Shown here in pieces: positions 1 through 8,528 of a DNA stretch of 64,000 nucleotides (positions within the stretch are counted from its first letter, which is position 1; the number at the start of each line of letters is the position of its first letter). The notes under the pieces were generated by a model. That model was not told the origin of the DNA. It saw only the letters and a list, made by a program, of their open reading frames with translations, and did no database searches. Origin of the DNA: Desulfobacula sp964636495 (GTDB taxonomy: Bacteria; Desulfobacterota; Desulfobacteria; Desulfobacterales; Desulfobacteraceae); the NCBI GenBank assembly GCA_964636495.1, contig CAZWSL010000010.1:39919-103918 (forward strand), given 5' to 3'. A program made the position numbers and the translations under genes.

Positions 1-227
1 AAAATATCCGGTTAAAAGATTTCTGTTTTTTAATTATTCCCATCACTGTTTCCCTTGTTCTGGGTTTTACTGCTCTTATATTGAATCTTGTATTTTTCGT
101 CACTCTAATGGTTATCCTCAGATTTTACAAAAAACAGGTGAACTGTATTACAGGAGACATGCTTGGAGCACTTAACGAAATCATGGAAGCGGTTTTATTT
201 CTTGCTGCCGGCACATTAATTTTTTAA
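1..227 (+). CDS. cobS: Adenosylcobinamide-GDP ribazoletransferase, C-terminal fragment
   Basis: Only the last 74 codons lie in the window; the reading frame is open from position 3 and stops at 225-227. Two hydrophobic stretches are followed by the segment TGDMLGALNEIMEA, which matches the conserved GD-x-LGA-x-NE region near the C-terminus of CobS. CobS is a membrane enzyme that joins adenosylcobinamide-GDP and alpha-ribazole in the last steps of cobamide assembly. It sits 12 bases upstream of cobD, with cbiB following, so the window opens inside a nucleotide-loop assembly operon. The family call is fairly sure because of this motif and the neighbours; the N-terminus is outside the window. 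Confidence 0.82.
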   Translation, partial: NIRLKDFCFLIIPITVSLVLGFTALILNLVFFVTLMVILRFYKKQVNCITGDMLGALNEIMEAVLFLAAGTLIF

Positions 228-239
228 AGGAAAAATCGT

Positions 240-1316
240 ATGCTTTTAGGACATGGAGGAAATATCAATAATCTTGCAGCAAGCGTGGGCTGCAGTCCTG
301 ATGAAATCATTGATATGAGCAGCAATTTAAATCCTTTAGGACCTCCTGACAATACAGAAAAAGCAATTTTACGAAACCTGGACACAATAAGAACTCTTCC
401 CGAACCAGATGCCGCATCCATGAAAAAAGGTTTTGCTGAATTTCACAATATTAACGGTGATAATGTTGTTGCAGGTAGTGGAACGACCTGGTTTATCTAT
501 AATATTCCGGCTGCCATGGGGTGTAAAAAAGTTTTAATATCCGGCCCTGCCTACTCTGATTACAGGGATGCATGCATCATGCATAAGGTTAAATGCCGGC
601 ACTGTTTTGCAAGAGAATCAAATATGTTTGTCCCGGATATAAATGAAATTGCAGAAATGGCAGAAAGTGCAGATACTATTTTTATATGCAACCCTGACAA
701 CCCGACCGGTGCTCTCTTATCAAAAGAAGAACTTGAGTATCTCATAAAAAAGCATGCAGACAAAGCATTTGTAATAGATGAGTCATATCTTCCGTTTGCA
801 GAAAATGGTGACGATATCTCACTGGTGTCAGATCTTCAATATAAAAATCTAATTGTTCTCTCTTCAATGTCAAAAATATTCAGCATTCCAGGACTTCGCA
901 CTGGTTTTTTAAGCAGCTCCAGAGAAATAGTCAAAAAAATGATGACCTATTATCAGCCCTGGAGTGTAAACTCCCTTGCACAGGCTGTTATAAAAGATAT
1001 TTTTGACAACCCTGAACAGGTTAAGCCGTTTTATCAGAAAACAAGAGCGTTTATAAAAAAGGAGAAAAAAATATTTACCGGATCTCTTAAAAACATAAAG
1101 GGATTGAAGAGTTTCACTTCAAGCACATACTTTATTCTTGCAAAACTGCCGCAGAGGATCAGGTCAGCAGAATTCTGCAGAGAAATAGGAAAGCATAGGG
1201 TGTTGATCAGAGACTGCTCCAATTTTGAGGGTCTGTCAGATCAATATGTGAGATTTTCCCTGAAAAAAAGAGAAGATAATCTTCTCCTTGCAAATCTGAT
1301 AAGAGAGATTTTATAG
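240..1316 (+). CDS. cobD: Threonine-phosphate decarboxylase CobD
   Basis: A 358-residue PLP enzyme of the aminotransferase class I/II fold, close in length to known CobD. It is expected to decarboxylate L-threonine-O-3-phosphate to (R)-1-aminopropan-2-ol O-2-phosphate, the linker of the cobamide nucleotide loop. The N-terminus reads GHGGN...DMSSNLNPLGPP, typical of CobD rather than HisC. The PLP lysine is K212 in SSMSKIF, followed by PGLRTGF, and CNPDNPTG is the substrate/cofactor loop near residue 150. The ATG at 240 lies just after an AAGGA sequence, 12 bases behind the cobS stop. cbiB, which uses the product, follows after 48 bases. HisC is the main alternative; the N-terminus and context favour CobD. 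Confidence 0.9.
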   Translation: MLLGHGGNINNLAASVGCSPDEIIDMSSNLNPLGPPDNTEKAILRNLDTIRTLPEPDAASMKKGFAEFHNINGDNVVAGSGTTWFIYNIPAAMGCKKVLISGPAYSDYRDACIMHKVKCRHCFARESNMFVPDINEIAEMAESADTIFICNPDNPTGALLSKEELEYLIKKHADKAFVIDESYLPFAENGDDISLVSDLQYKNLIVLSSMSKIFSIPGLRTGFLSSSREIVKKMMTYYQPWSVNSLAQAVIKDIFDNPEQVKPFYQKTRAFIKKEKKIFTGSLKNIKGLKSFTSSTYFILAKLPQRIRSAEFCREIGKHRVLIRDCSNFEGLSDQYVRFSLKKREDNLLLANLIREIL

Positions 1317-1364
1317 TATGATGTTCTTGATAAGAATTTCTCCTTTACACTTCAAACACCTTAC

Positions 1365-2327
1365 ATGGAAATGATAATGTTTGATATTGCCTGGTATATA
1401 ATTCTGGCTGCTTTTATCCTTGATTTTTTCCTTGGTGATCCTGCAGTACTGCCTCACCCTGTCGTCTATATGGGAAAATCAGTGGATTTCTTTGAACCTC
1501 TTTTCAGGAAATATGATAAAAATCTTTTTTTATCAGGCTTATTCTTTGCTTTGTTTTTAATTTTTTCCTCCTGGATCATCTCTTTTGCCGCAATAAAACT
1601 CTGCACAAATATTCATCCCATTTTTGGGAAAGCCATGGAAATACTCCTGCTTTTTTTCTGTTTTTCATGTAAAAGCCTTGATAACGAGGCATTAAAAGTG
1701 TTTTACAGCCTGAAACAGAATAATTTAAAAAAGGCACGTACAGATTTATCAAGGATTGTGGGACGGCAGACTCACTATCTTGATGAAACTTCTGTAGTAA
1801 GAGCAGATATTGAAACTGTCGCTGAAAACTTTGTAGATGGTTTTTTATCTCCTCTGTTTTTTGCAGCAGTTGGAGGCGTACCAATGGCCATAGCATACAA
1901 GATGATTAATACACTTGATTCCATGGTTGGATATAAAAATGAGAGATATATACTATTCGGGAGAGCATCTGCAAGAATTGATGATGCTGCCAATTTTATC
2001 CCAGCAAGAATATCTGTCATGATAATTGGATTGAGTATCTTTCTATTTTCCATTAAACGGGGTATTTTATCATTTAAAACCGGATTTTCCCAGGGGTTGC
2101 TTCATACCAGCCCCAATGCAGGATATCCAGAGGCTGCTTTTGCAGGAGCTCTAAAAATTAAACTCGGGGGCCCCAGCATGTATCATGGAAAAGTTGTTGA
2201 AAAACCATATATTGGAAACCGTTTCCCAGATCCGGATAAATACAAGATAAAACAGGCATGCGATATCATGATGCTTGCCTCTTTTCTAAGCACTCTTATC
2301 GTGTGTCTTATTCTTATTGCAGTTTGA
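1365..2327 (+). CDS. cbiB: Adenosylcobinamide-phosphate synthase CbiB
   Basis: A 320-residue integral membrane protein of usual family length. It attaches aminopropanol phosphate (the CobD product) to adenosylcobyric acid. Recognisable family segments are DFFLGDP near residue 20, the HP-V-MG motif just after it, the long central region with GRQTHYLDE and ADIETVAENFVDG, and MINTLDSMVGY near residue 185, all typical of CbiB/CobD membrane synthases. Several hydrophobic segments are present at the N-terminus, centre and C-terminal end. An ATG also occurs at 1371 and 1380, so the exact start is uncertain by a few residues. The gene overlaps the next one by 11 bases, indicating translational coupling. 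Confidence 0.9.
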   Translation: MEMIMFDIAWYIILAAFILDFFLGDPAVLPHPVVYMGKSVDFFEPLFRKYDKNLFLSGLFFALFLIFSSWIISFAAIKLCTNIHPIFGKAMEILLLFFCFSCKSLDNEALKVFYSLKQNNLKKARTDLSRIVGRQTHYLDETSVVRADIETVAENFVDGFLSPLFFAAVGGVPMAIAYKMINTLDSMVGYKNERYILFGRASARIDDAANFIPARISVMIIGLSIFLFSIKRGILSFKTGFSQGLLHTSPNAGYPEAAFAGALKIKLGGPSMYHGKVVEKPYIGNRFPDPDKYKIKQACDIMMLASFLSTLIVCLILIAV

Positions 2328-3171
2328 AAAAAGTATAAAAATGATTCCAGACAATCTCACACTGCCTGAAAAACCGTTTAAACTTGCAACTACTTCATTT
2401 ATTATTCCAGATAATATCATACCGAATGTCAGGAAACTTGGCCCCTTTTTTGATGAAATAGAACTTCTGGTTTTTGAGAGTCAACCAGAAAACGTACTGC
2501 CAGGCAGGAGTGAGGTGGAGCAGCTTCTATCTTTATCACAGCGGTTTAATCTCAGCTATAATGTACACCTCCCTGTTGATGTGAGCATTTCCAGTACTTC
2601 AGCAAAAGAGAGAGCAGTTGCCGGAAATTCCATTCTCAAAGTAATAGATCTTTTTGCTCCTCTAAAACCAACCAGTTACACACTTCATCTTGATATACCC
2701 AAAAGTATCCAGACCCATGCTGGAGAAATAATAAAATGGCAGAAGATAACTGAAAAAAGCCTTGAATCACTCCGGTCTCAAGTTCCTCTGCCTGAAATCA
2801 TATCAATTGAAACCCTTGACTATCCTTTTGATTTTGTAGAGCCTTTTATAGAAAAATTTAATTTTTCTGTCTGCATTGATGCCGGCCACCAGATAAAATA
2901 TGGTTACAATCTCCTGCAAACTTTTGAAAAACAGAGGCAGAAAACTGCTGTCATACATCTGCATGGTGTTGAATTCTCGCAAAATGGAATTAAAGATCAC
3001 ACATCCCTTGATAAACTTCCTGAGCGGCATATGAACCAGGTAAAAACTATTTTAAACAGTTATTCAGGAGTAATCAGCATTGAAGTCTTCAATCTTAACA
3101 ATCTGAACAGGTCTTTAAAGGTGTTATCTAAACTTTTCAGGGATATTCAACCGGAAATTTTGCTATACTGA
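2317..3171 (+). CDS. cbiR: Probable cobamide-remodelling phosphodiesterase CbiR (TIM-barrel)
   Basis: A 284-residue protein that reads as an AP-endonuclease-2/xylose-isomerase-like TIM barrel. The N-terminus (LATTSFIIPDNIIPNV) and the phrase IELLVFES are like the CbiR family described from Akkermansia, which hydrolyses the nucleotide loop of cobamides so that the lower base can be exchanged. Candidate metal ligands of this fold are visible: a histidine in NVHLPVD, a histidine in TLHLD, the glutamate in SIETLD, D and H in CIDAGHQ, H in VIHLHG, and a C-terminal glutamate in ISIEVF. It overlaps cbiB by 11 bases; an internal ATG at 2341 is an alternative start. Location directly behind cobS-cobD-cbiB supports a cobamide role. 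The specific CbiR call is from recollection of the family, not a search. Confidence 0.68.
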   Translation: MQFEKSIKMIPDNLTLPEKPFKLATTSFIIPDNIIPNVRKLGPFFDEIELLVFESQPENVLPGRSEVEQLLSLSQRFNLSYNVHLPVDVSISSTSAKERAVAGNSILKVIDLFAPLKPTSYTLHLDIPKSIQTHAGEIIKWQKITEKSLESLRSQVPLPEIISIETLDYPFDFVEPFIEKFNFSVCIDAGHQIKYGYNLLQTFEKQRQKTAVIHLHGVEFSQNGIKDHTSLDKLPERHMNQVKTILNSYSGVISIEVFNLNNLNRSLKVLSKLFRDIQPEILLY

Positions 3172-3258
3172 AATCCGGCTGCAATTAATTTATTCAATAT
3201 CTTGAAAACTGTGGCAAGTAATGGCAGAATAGAGTGTTATGCAAGGAGAAATAACATA

Positions 3259-4344
3259 ATGCCTTTAGTAAAAAGAAGACGTAAAAGCCGTCAAATCAGT
3301 GTTGGAAATGTAAAAATCGGTCATGATTCACCTGTCTCGGTTCAATCCATGACCAATACACAGACCCAGAATATAGCGGCAACAGTTGAGCAGATACGTG
3401 GCCTTGAAAAGGCAGGTTGTGAAATCATAAGGGTTGCTGTACCGGATATGGAGGCTGCCGTTGCTATTGAGAAGATCAAAAAAGAGATAAACATTCCCCT
3501 GATAGCAGATATTCATTTTGATTACAGGCTTGCAATTGCTTCTGCAAAAGCCGGTGCTGATGCTTTGAGAATCAATCCTGGAAATATTGGAGAAGAGAAA
3601 AAGGTTAAAGCGGTTGTTGATTGTGCCAAAAAATATCATATCCCCATAAGGATTGGTGTGAATGCAGGCTCCCTTGAAAAAAATATTGAACAGCGGCTGG
3701 GAGTCACTGCTGAGGCTATGGTAGAGAGTGCCCTGGTAAATATAAAAATTCTTGAAGACATGGGCTTTTATGATATAAAAGTTTCACTGAAAGCTTCGGA
3801 TGTTGCAAGAACTGTAGAAGCCTACAGGCTTCTTGCAACAAAGACAGATGTACCATTTCACATCGGAGTTACCGAAGCAGGCGGGCTTTATGCCGGAATA
3901 ACAAAATCAGCCATTGGCATAGGAATGCTCCTTGCCGAAGGTCTTGGAGATACGTTAAGAGTTTCATTGACAAGAGATCCTGTTGAGGAAGTAAGAACAG
4001 GTTATGAAATTTTGCGGGCTTTAGGGATTAGAAGCCGGGGACCTGAACTTATTTCATGCCCGACATGCGGAAGATGTAAAATTAATCTTTTCAAAATAGC
4101 ACAGGATACAGAAAAAGCTTTACTTGAGCATGCAGATGAGATTAAAGTTGCCATTATGGGTTGTGTTGTAAATGGGCCAGGAGAGGCAAAAGAGGCTGAT
4201 ATAGGTATTGCAGGAGGAGATGGAAAGGGAATCTTATTTAAAAAAGGTAAAGTAATACGTAAAATCGAACAGGATAAACTTGTGGATACATTGCTCAGTG
4301 AAATAGACAATATGACAAATGACAAAAAAGGTGGAAAAAGTTAA
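3259..4344 (+). CDS. ispG: 4-hydroxy-3-methylbut-2-enyl diphosphate synthase IspG (GcpE)
   Basis: A 361-residue iron-sulfur enzyme of the MEP isoprenoid pathway that converts methylerythritol cyclodiphosphate to HMBPP. The N-terminal TIM barrel begins with the family phrase SVQSMTNTQT and contains ADIHFDYRLA and RINPGNIG. The C-terminal half carries the [4Fe-4S] ligands C267 and C270 in SCPTCGRC and C302 in GCVVNGPGEA, with the conserved glutamate behind it. I chose the ATG at 3259 because an AAGGAG lies 10 bases upstream and the protein then starts where relatives start; the frame is open to 3202. The stop overlaps the proS start (TAATG). A weak promoter (TTGAAA, 17 bases, CAGAAT) lies at 3203-3231. 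Confidence 0.95.
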   Translation: MPLVKRRRKSRQISVGNVKIGHDSPVSVQSMTNTQTQNIAATVEQIRGLEKAGCEIIRVAVPDMEAAVAIEKIKKEINIPLIADIHFDYRLAIASAKAGADALRINPGNIGEEKKVKAVVDCAKKYHIPIRIGVNAGSLEKNIEQRLGVTAEAMVESALVNIKILEDMGFYDIKVSLKASDVARTVEAYRLLATKTDVPFHIGVTEAGGLYAGITKSAIGIGMLLAEGLGDTLRVSLTRDPVEEVRTGYEILRALGIRSRGPELISCPTCGRCKINLFKIAQDTEKALLEHADEIKVAIMGCVVNGPGEAKEADIGIAGGDGKGILFKKGKVIRKIEQDKLVDTLLSEIDNMTNDKKGGKS

Positions 4345-5855
4345 TGGCAAAAAAGAGTAAAACAGCAATCACACCAACCAGAAGCCAGGATTACGCCGGC
4401 TGGTACCAGGAAGTGGTAAAAGCCTCGGATATGGCTGAAAACTCTCCTGTGAGGGGATGTATGGTAATAAAACCTTGGGGGTATGCCATCTGGGAAAATA
4501 TAATGAACCAGATGGATGAAATGTTCAAAAAAACAGGTGTAAAAAACGCCTATTTCCCCCTGTTTATCCCTTTAAGCTATCTTGAGAAAGAGGCAGAACA
4601 TATAGAAGGTTTTGCAAAGGAGTGTGCTGTTGTCACACACCACAAACTTGAAAAAGATGATAAGGGCGGTCTGCTTCCTTCCGGAAAACTGACTGAACCA
4701 TTAATTGTACGCCCCACTTCGGAAACGATAATCGGAGAATCCATGTCAAGATGGACATCCAGTTACAGGGATCTCCCCATTCTTTTAAACCAGTGGGCTA
4801 ATGTAGTCCGGTGGGAAATGCGCACCCGCATGTTTCTGCGGACAAGTGAATTTTTATGGCAGGAGGGGCACACCGCCCATGCAGACGAAGCCGAGGCAAA
4901 AGAGAGAACAATGCTTATGCTCAATATCTATACAAAGTTTGCTGAAGAGTATCTTGCAATGCCTGTTATAAGAGGAAGAAAAACTGAATCTGAAAGATTT
5001 CCAGGTGCTGATGACACACTTTGTATTGAATCAATGATGCAGGATAAAAGAGCTCTCCAGGCAGGCACTTCACACTTTCTTGGGCAAAATTTTGCAAAAG
5101 GATCTGATATCAAATTTCAGAATGAGGAAGGTAAGGAAGAGTTTGCATGGACCACATCATGGGGAATTTCCACCCGGATGATAGGCGGGATGATAATGGT
5201 ACACTCAGATGATGACGGTCTTGTAGTGCCGCCCAGAGTTGCTCCGGCCCATATTGTTATTCTGCCGATTTTTAAAAAGGGGGAAGACAGCAGAATTGTT
5301 CTTGAAAGTGCCCAGAATCTCAAAGATGCTCTTGAAGAAAAGCGGTTTCATAACAGAAATATTATTGTGGAAATTGATAAAAGAGATATTGGAGGAGCAA
5401 GGGGCTGGGAATGGGTCAAAAAAGGCATTCCTGTGAGAATTGAGCTGGGGCCGAGAGATATTGCCCAGAATACTGTTTTCATGGCCACAAGGGATGAACC
5501 TTCAAACAGAAAAAAATCCATGGACAGGGAAGAATTCATAGATCAGATTACAAATATACTGGATAACATTCAAAATAATTATTTCAACAGAGCAGTAACC
5601 TGCAGAAAAAAGAATACCTTTGAAATTGATGATAAAAACAAATTTTACAAATTGTATAAGCAGTCTAAAGGGTTTAATAATGGTGCTTTTGTAATGGCCC
5701 ACTGGTGTGGTTCTCCACAGTGTGAAGAGAAAATAAAAAAAGATATCTCTGTGACTATACGATGTATTCCCTTTGACAGTCCGCCGGAGCAGGGGAAATG
5801 TATATGCTGTAATAATTCAAGTTCAAGAAGAGTGCTTTTTGCAAAAGCATATTAA
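4344..5855 (+). CDS. proS: Prolyl-tRNA synthetase, short eukaryote/archaeal-type
   Basis: A 503-residue class II aminoacyl-tRNA synthetase that charges tRNA-Pro. It starts with YAGWYQEVVKASDMAENSPVRG, the N-terminus of the archaeal/eukaryotic-like ProRS group, and lacks the ~180-residue INS editing insertion of the usual bacterial enzyme. Motif 2 is visible as RWEMRTRMFLRTSEFLWQEG and motif 3 near GGMIMVHSDDDGLVVPPRVAP. The anticodon-binding domain follows (HIVILPIF), then a C-terminal domain with cysteines (HWCGSPQCEEK and GKCICC), like the zinc-binding tail of this group, and the terminal residue is a tyrosine. The start overlaps the ispG stop by one base, so the two are co-translated. Confidence 0.94.
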   Translation: MAKKSKTAITPTRSQDYAGWYQEVVKASDMAENSPVRGCMVIKPWGYAIWENIMNQMDEMFKKTGVKNAYFPLFIPLSYLEKEAEHIEGFAKECAVVTHHKLEKDDKGGLLPSGKLTEPLIVRPTSETIIGESMSRWTSSYRDLPILLNQWANVVRWEMRTRMFLRTSEFLWQEGHTAHADEAEAKERTMLMLNIYTKFAEEYLAMPVIRGRKTESERFPGADDTLCIESMMQDKRALQAGTSHFLGQNFAKGSDIKFQNEEGKEEFAWTTSWGISTRMIGGMIMVHSDDDGLVVPPRVAPAHIVILPIFKKGEDSRIVLESAQNLKDALEEKRFHNRNIIVEIDKRDIGGARGWEWVKKGIPVRIELGPRDIAQNTVFMATRDEPSNRKKSMDREEFIDQITNILDNIQNNYFNRAVTCRKKNTFEIDDKNKFYKLYKQSKGFNNGAFVMAHWCGSPQCEEKIKKDISVTIRCIPFDSPPEQGKCICCNNSSSRRVLFAKAY

Positions 5856-5879
5856 ATTATATTTGCAATCAGGAAACAG

Positions 5880-8033
5880 TTGCAGATGATAAGAATTACT
5901 GACATACTTGATAAGATATATGAATATAATCCAGAAAGTGATCCAGATATTATAGATCGCGCGTATATTTATTCAGCACGTGTACATGAAGGACAGATGC
6001 GGCTCTCAGGTGAACCTTATCTGTCCCATCCCCTTGAAGTTGCCAATATCCTTGCTGATATGCGTCTTGATGTGGAAAGTATTGCTGCAGCACTTTTACA
6101 CGATGTTATTGAAGATACTTCAGCCACAAGAAAAGATATTGAAGATATGTTTGGGCCGAATGTAGCTCACATTGTTTCAGGAGTTACTAAACTCTCTGCT
6201 CTGGTTTTTACTTCCAAAGCAGCACAGCAGGCTGAAAGTTTAAGAAAAATGATTCTTGCCATGGCAGATGATATCAGGGTCGTCCTGATCAAGCTTGCTG
6301 ACAGAATTCATAATATGCGAACTCTCAAGTACCATCGCAAACCTGAAAAACAGATAGCCATTGCCCAGGAAACCCTTGATATTTATGCGCCCATAGCTGC
6401 CCGCCTTGGAATTTTCTGGATGAAATATGAACTTGAGGAAATTGCCTTTTACTATACATTAAGGCGTGATTATGAACGCATTGACGCTCTTGTAAACAAG
6501 GCAAAAAATGAAAAAGAAAATTATATAAGGCAGGTCAGTGAGAAACTCCATGAAAAAATGGAGCAGACAGGTCTTAAAGGAATGATAAAAGGTCGTTACA
6601 AACAACCCTACAGTATTTATCAGAAGATGGTATCTCAGAACCTTGAGTTCAATGAAGTATATGACATAATTGCGTTCAGAATCATTCTTGATACAGTTCC
6701 CCAGTGTTATGCCGCAATGGGTGCGATACACTCCATGTGGAAACCTATTTATTATAAAATCAAAGATTATATCGGCAATCCAAAACCCAATATGTATCAA
6801 TCCATTCATACCACAGTAGTGGGACCAAAAGGTGAAAGAGTTGAAATTCAGATCCGCACCCATGAAATGGATGAAATTGCTGAATCCGGCATTGCAGCTC
6901 ACTGGAGTTATAAAGAGGGTACCAAGATAGATGAAAGTACAGGTGAGCTGTTCGCATGGATCAGCAAGCTTGTAGAAAATCAGGAGAATTATAATGATCC
7001 GGATGAGTTTTTAGAAAATGTCCGTATCGACCTTTATCCTGATGAAATTTATGTTTTTACACCTCTGGGAGAGATAAAAACACTGCCTAAACACGCCACA
7101 CCTGTTGATTTTGCATATGCCATACATACAGAGGTAGGTGCCCAGTGTACAGGAGCCAGAGTAAATGGCAAGCTGGTTCAGCTCACCCATGAACTCCATA
7201 CGGGTGATACAATAGAAATTGTGACTACCAAAGGGCACACTCCAAGCCCTGACTGGCTTAATTTTGTTAAAACCGTAAAGGCAAGGACAAAAATTCGTAC
7301 ATGGATAAATGCCAGAGAGAGGGAGAGAAGCTACTCCCTTGGCAGGGAGATGTGTGAAAAAGCGTTTAAAAAGAAAAATCAGAATTTCAACTCTCTTGTT
7401 AAATCAGGGCAGATAAAAACAGTTGCAGACTCTTTCGGTTTTAAAAGTATTGACGGCTTAATAGCCCATGTGGGATTTGGGAAATTAACACCCCAGCAGG
7501 TTTTTAATAAAGCACTGCCTGAATTTGATAAACAAAAACCAAAAAACATTCTTCAGAAACTTGCCAGTAGGCGTAAAAGAAAAGATAGTACAGGAATTAT
7601 AGTGAAAGGTCTGGATGATATTCTTGTTAAATTTTCAAAATGCTGCAACCCTCTTCCCGGAGATCCCATAACCGGTTATATAACACAGGGGCAGGGGGTC
7701 ACCATCCATAGAAAAGGGTGCTTGAATGTAATGAAAATGAGCAGTGAACGTCATATTGAAGTTCAATGGAGTGACAGCGTTACTGAGTCCTATCCTGCAA
7801 GTATCAAAGTCACTACAGAAGACAGGTATGGGCTTCTTGCAGATATTGCATCCGTTATCAGTAAATATAAATCCAATATTTTAAATGCCAAAACTGAAAC
7901 AAATGCAACTGGAATCAGCCTGTTCTATTTTACCTTCCTGGTTGAGAGTTCAGATCAACTCAAAAAAATTATGTCAGATATCAGGAAGGTAAAAAAAGTA
8001 AACAGTGTGAAACGTATCATAAGAGTCGAGTAG
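5880..8033 (+). CDS. rel: Bifunctional-type (p)ppGpp synthetase/hydrolase, RelA/SpoT family
   Basis: A 717-residue long RSH protein controlling the stringent response. Domains in order: HD hydrolase (about 30-180) with the metal-binding HD pair at H74-D75 in HDVIEDT; synthetase domain (about 230-350) with YQSIHTTVVGP; TGS domain near 400-460 (VFTPLGEIKTLPKHATPVDFAYAIH); and a C-terminal zinc-finger/ACT region (CCNPLPGD, then YGLLADIASVI). The synthetase loop reads KIKDYI, the basic RxKD-like form of bifunctional Rel/SpoT rather than the acidic EXDD of RelA. The listed start is TTG at 5880, five bases from an AGGA; the ATG at 5886 is an alternative, losing two residues. It follows proS by 24 bases and is convergent with rpmB. 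Confidence 0.93.
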   Translation: MQMIRITDILDKIYEYNPESDPDIIDRAYIYSARVHEGQMRLSGEPYLSHPLEVANILADMRLDVESIAAALLHDVIEDTSATRKDIEDMFGPNVAHIVSGVTKLSALVFTSKAAQQAESLRKMILAMADDIRVVLIKLADRIHNMRTLKYHRKPEKQIAIAQETLDIYAPIAARLGIFWMKYELEEIAFYYTLRRDYERIDALVNKAKNEKENYIRQVSEKLHEKMEQTGLKGMIKGRYKQPYSIYQKMVSQNLEFNEVYDIIAFRIILDTVPQCYAAMGAIHSMWKPIYYKIKDYIGNPKPNMYQSIHTTVVGPKGERVEIQIRTHEMDEIAESGIAAHWSYKEGTKIDESTGELFAWISKLVENQENYNDPDEFLENVRIDLYPDEIYVFTPLGEIKTLPKHATPVDFAYAIHTEVGAQCTGARVNGKLVQLTHELHTGDTIEIVTTKGHTPSPDWLNFVKTVKARTKIRTWINARERERSYSLGREMCEKAFKKKNQNFNSLVKSGQIKTVADSFGFKSIDGLIAHVGFGKLTPQQVFNKALPEFDKQKPKNILQKLASRRKRKDSTGIIVKGLDDILVKFSKCCNPLPGDPITGYITQGQGVTIHRKGCLNVMKMSSERHIEVQWSDSVTESYPASIKVTTEDRYGLLADIASVISKYKSNILNAKTETNATGISLFYFTFLVESSDQLKKIMSDIRKVKKVNSVKRIIRVE

Positions 8034-8067
8034 TGCTGCTGCATGTCATATAGAAGTGGAGGTCAGT

Positions 8068-8262
8068 CTATGCAGCTTTGATTATTTTTCCTGCCTTTAT
8101 GCAGCTTGTGCATACATCTATTTTTCTTACGCAACCCTGTTTGATAACAGCACGAACCCTTTGAAGGTTTGGGTTAAACCTTCTTTTAGTCAGATTATGG
8201 GCATGACTGACATTATTGCCTACTAATGGCTTTTTTCCACAAATAGTGCATTTTTTTGACAT
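8068..8262 (-). CDS. rpmB: 50S ribosomal protein L28, zinc-binding form
   Basis: A 64-residue basic protein beginning MSKKCTICGKKPLVGN, the hallmark N-terminus of L28. Two CxxC pairs (CTIC near the start and CTSC near the end) identify the zinc-ribbon (C+) form. The typical NLTKRRFNPNLQRVR core is present. The start at 8262 is preceded by a CAGGAG ribosome site; the frame is open for another 33 codons upstream but that extension does not resemble L28. It is a single gene convergent with rel, and its upstream region has been invaded by the MITE-like element at 8329-8471. Confidence 0.96.
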   Translation of the reverse strand: MSKKCTICGKKPLVGNNVSHAHNLTKRRFNPNLQRVRAVIKQGCVRKIDVCTSCIKAGKIIKAA

Positions 8263-8328
8263 TATTATACTCCTGTAAAGACAATTTAAATAAGAGAGCA
8301 GAGTACTGCACCTCAACCCTCTCTTAAT

Positions 8329-8471
8329 GAGACCTTTGCATAACCCCCCTCTTTTGCCCAATTACCAAGGAATATGAAAATTATAATCCTCAAAATACTC
8401 AATGTATTCCTCCGGTTATAATTTCCATCTTCCTTGCATTATAACAAAATTGAGCATTATGCAAAGATCTC
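8329..8471. mobile_element. MITE-like element, 143 bp, with target-site duplication
   Basis: The element is bounded by 15-base terminal inverted repeats: GAGACCTTTGCATAA at 8329-8343 and its complement, with one mismatch, at 8457-8471 (14 of 15 match). Immediately outside both ends is the same 5-base word TTAAT (8324-8328 and 8472-8476), as expected for a target-site duplication. It has no ORF. Inside is a second inverted repeat, CAAGGAATATG... at 8366 against ...CATCTTCCTTG ending at 8436, so the whole element could fold into a long hairpin. The minus strand carries a perfect TATAAT at 8438-8443 that could supply an outward promoter for rpmB. The parent insertion sequence is not in this window. 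Confidence 0.78.
8366..8436. repeat. Imperfect inverted repeat inside the MITE-like element
   Basis: The left arm (8366-8389, including GGAATATGAAAATTATAATCC) pairs imperfectly with the right arm (8413-8436, GGTTATAATTTCCATCTTCC read on the plus strand). The loop also contains AATACTCAATGTATT, a smaller palindrome. A diverged copy of the same arrangement occurs at about 20893-20955. Confidence 0.6.
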
Positions 8472-8528
8472 TTAATAAAATAAAAACCTAAAAAATATAT
8501 ATTAAAAACAGATAAAAGTAAAGAATTT

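Noticed and set aside
594..612. CGGCAC-N4-TTGCA, resembling a sigma-54 promoter
   Set aside because: It lies inside the cobD coding sequence, has spacing of four instead of five, and no gene starts downstream.
6459..6902. A 147-codon open frame on the minus strand
   Set aside because: It is antisense to the synthetase domain of the RelA/SpoT gene, which is fully explained on the plus strand.
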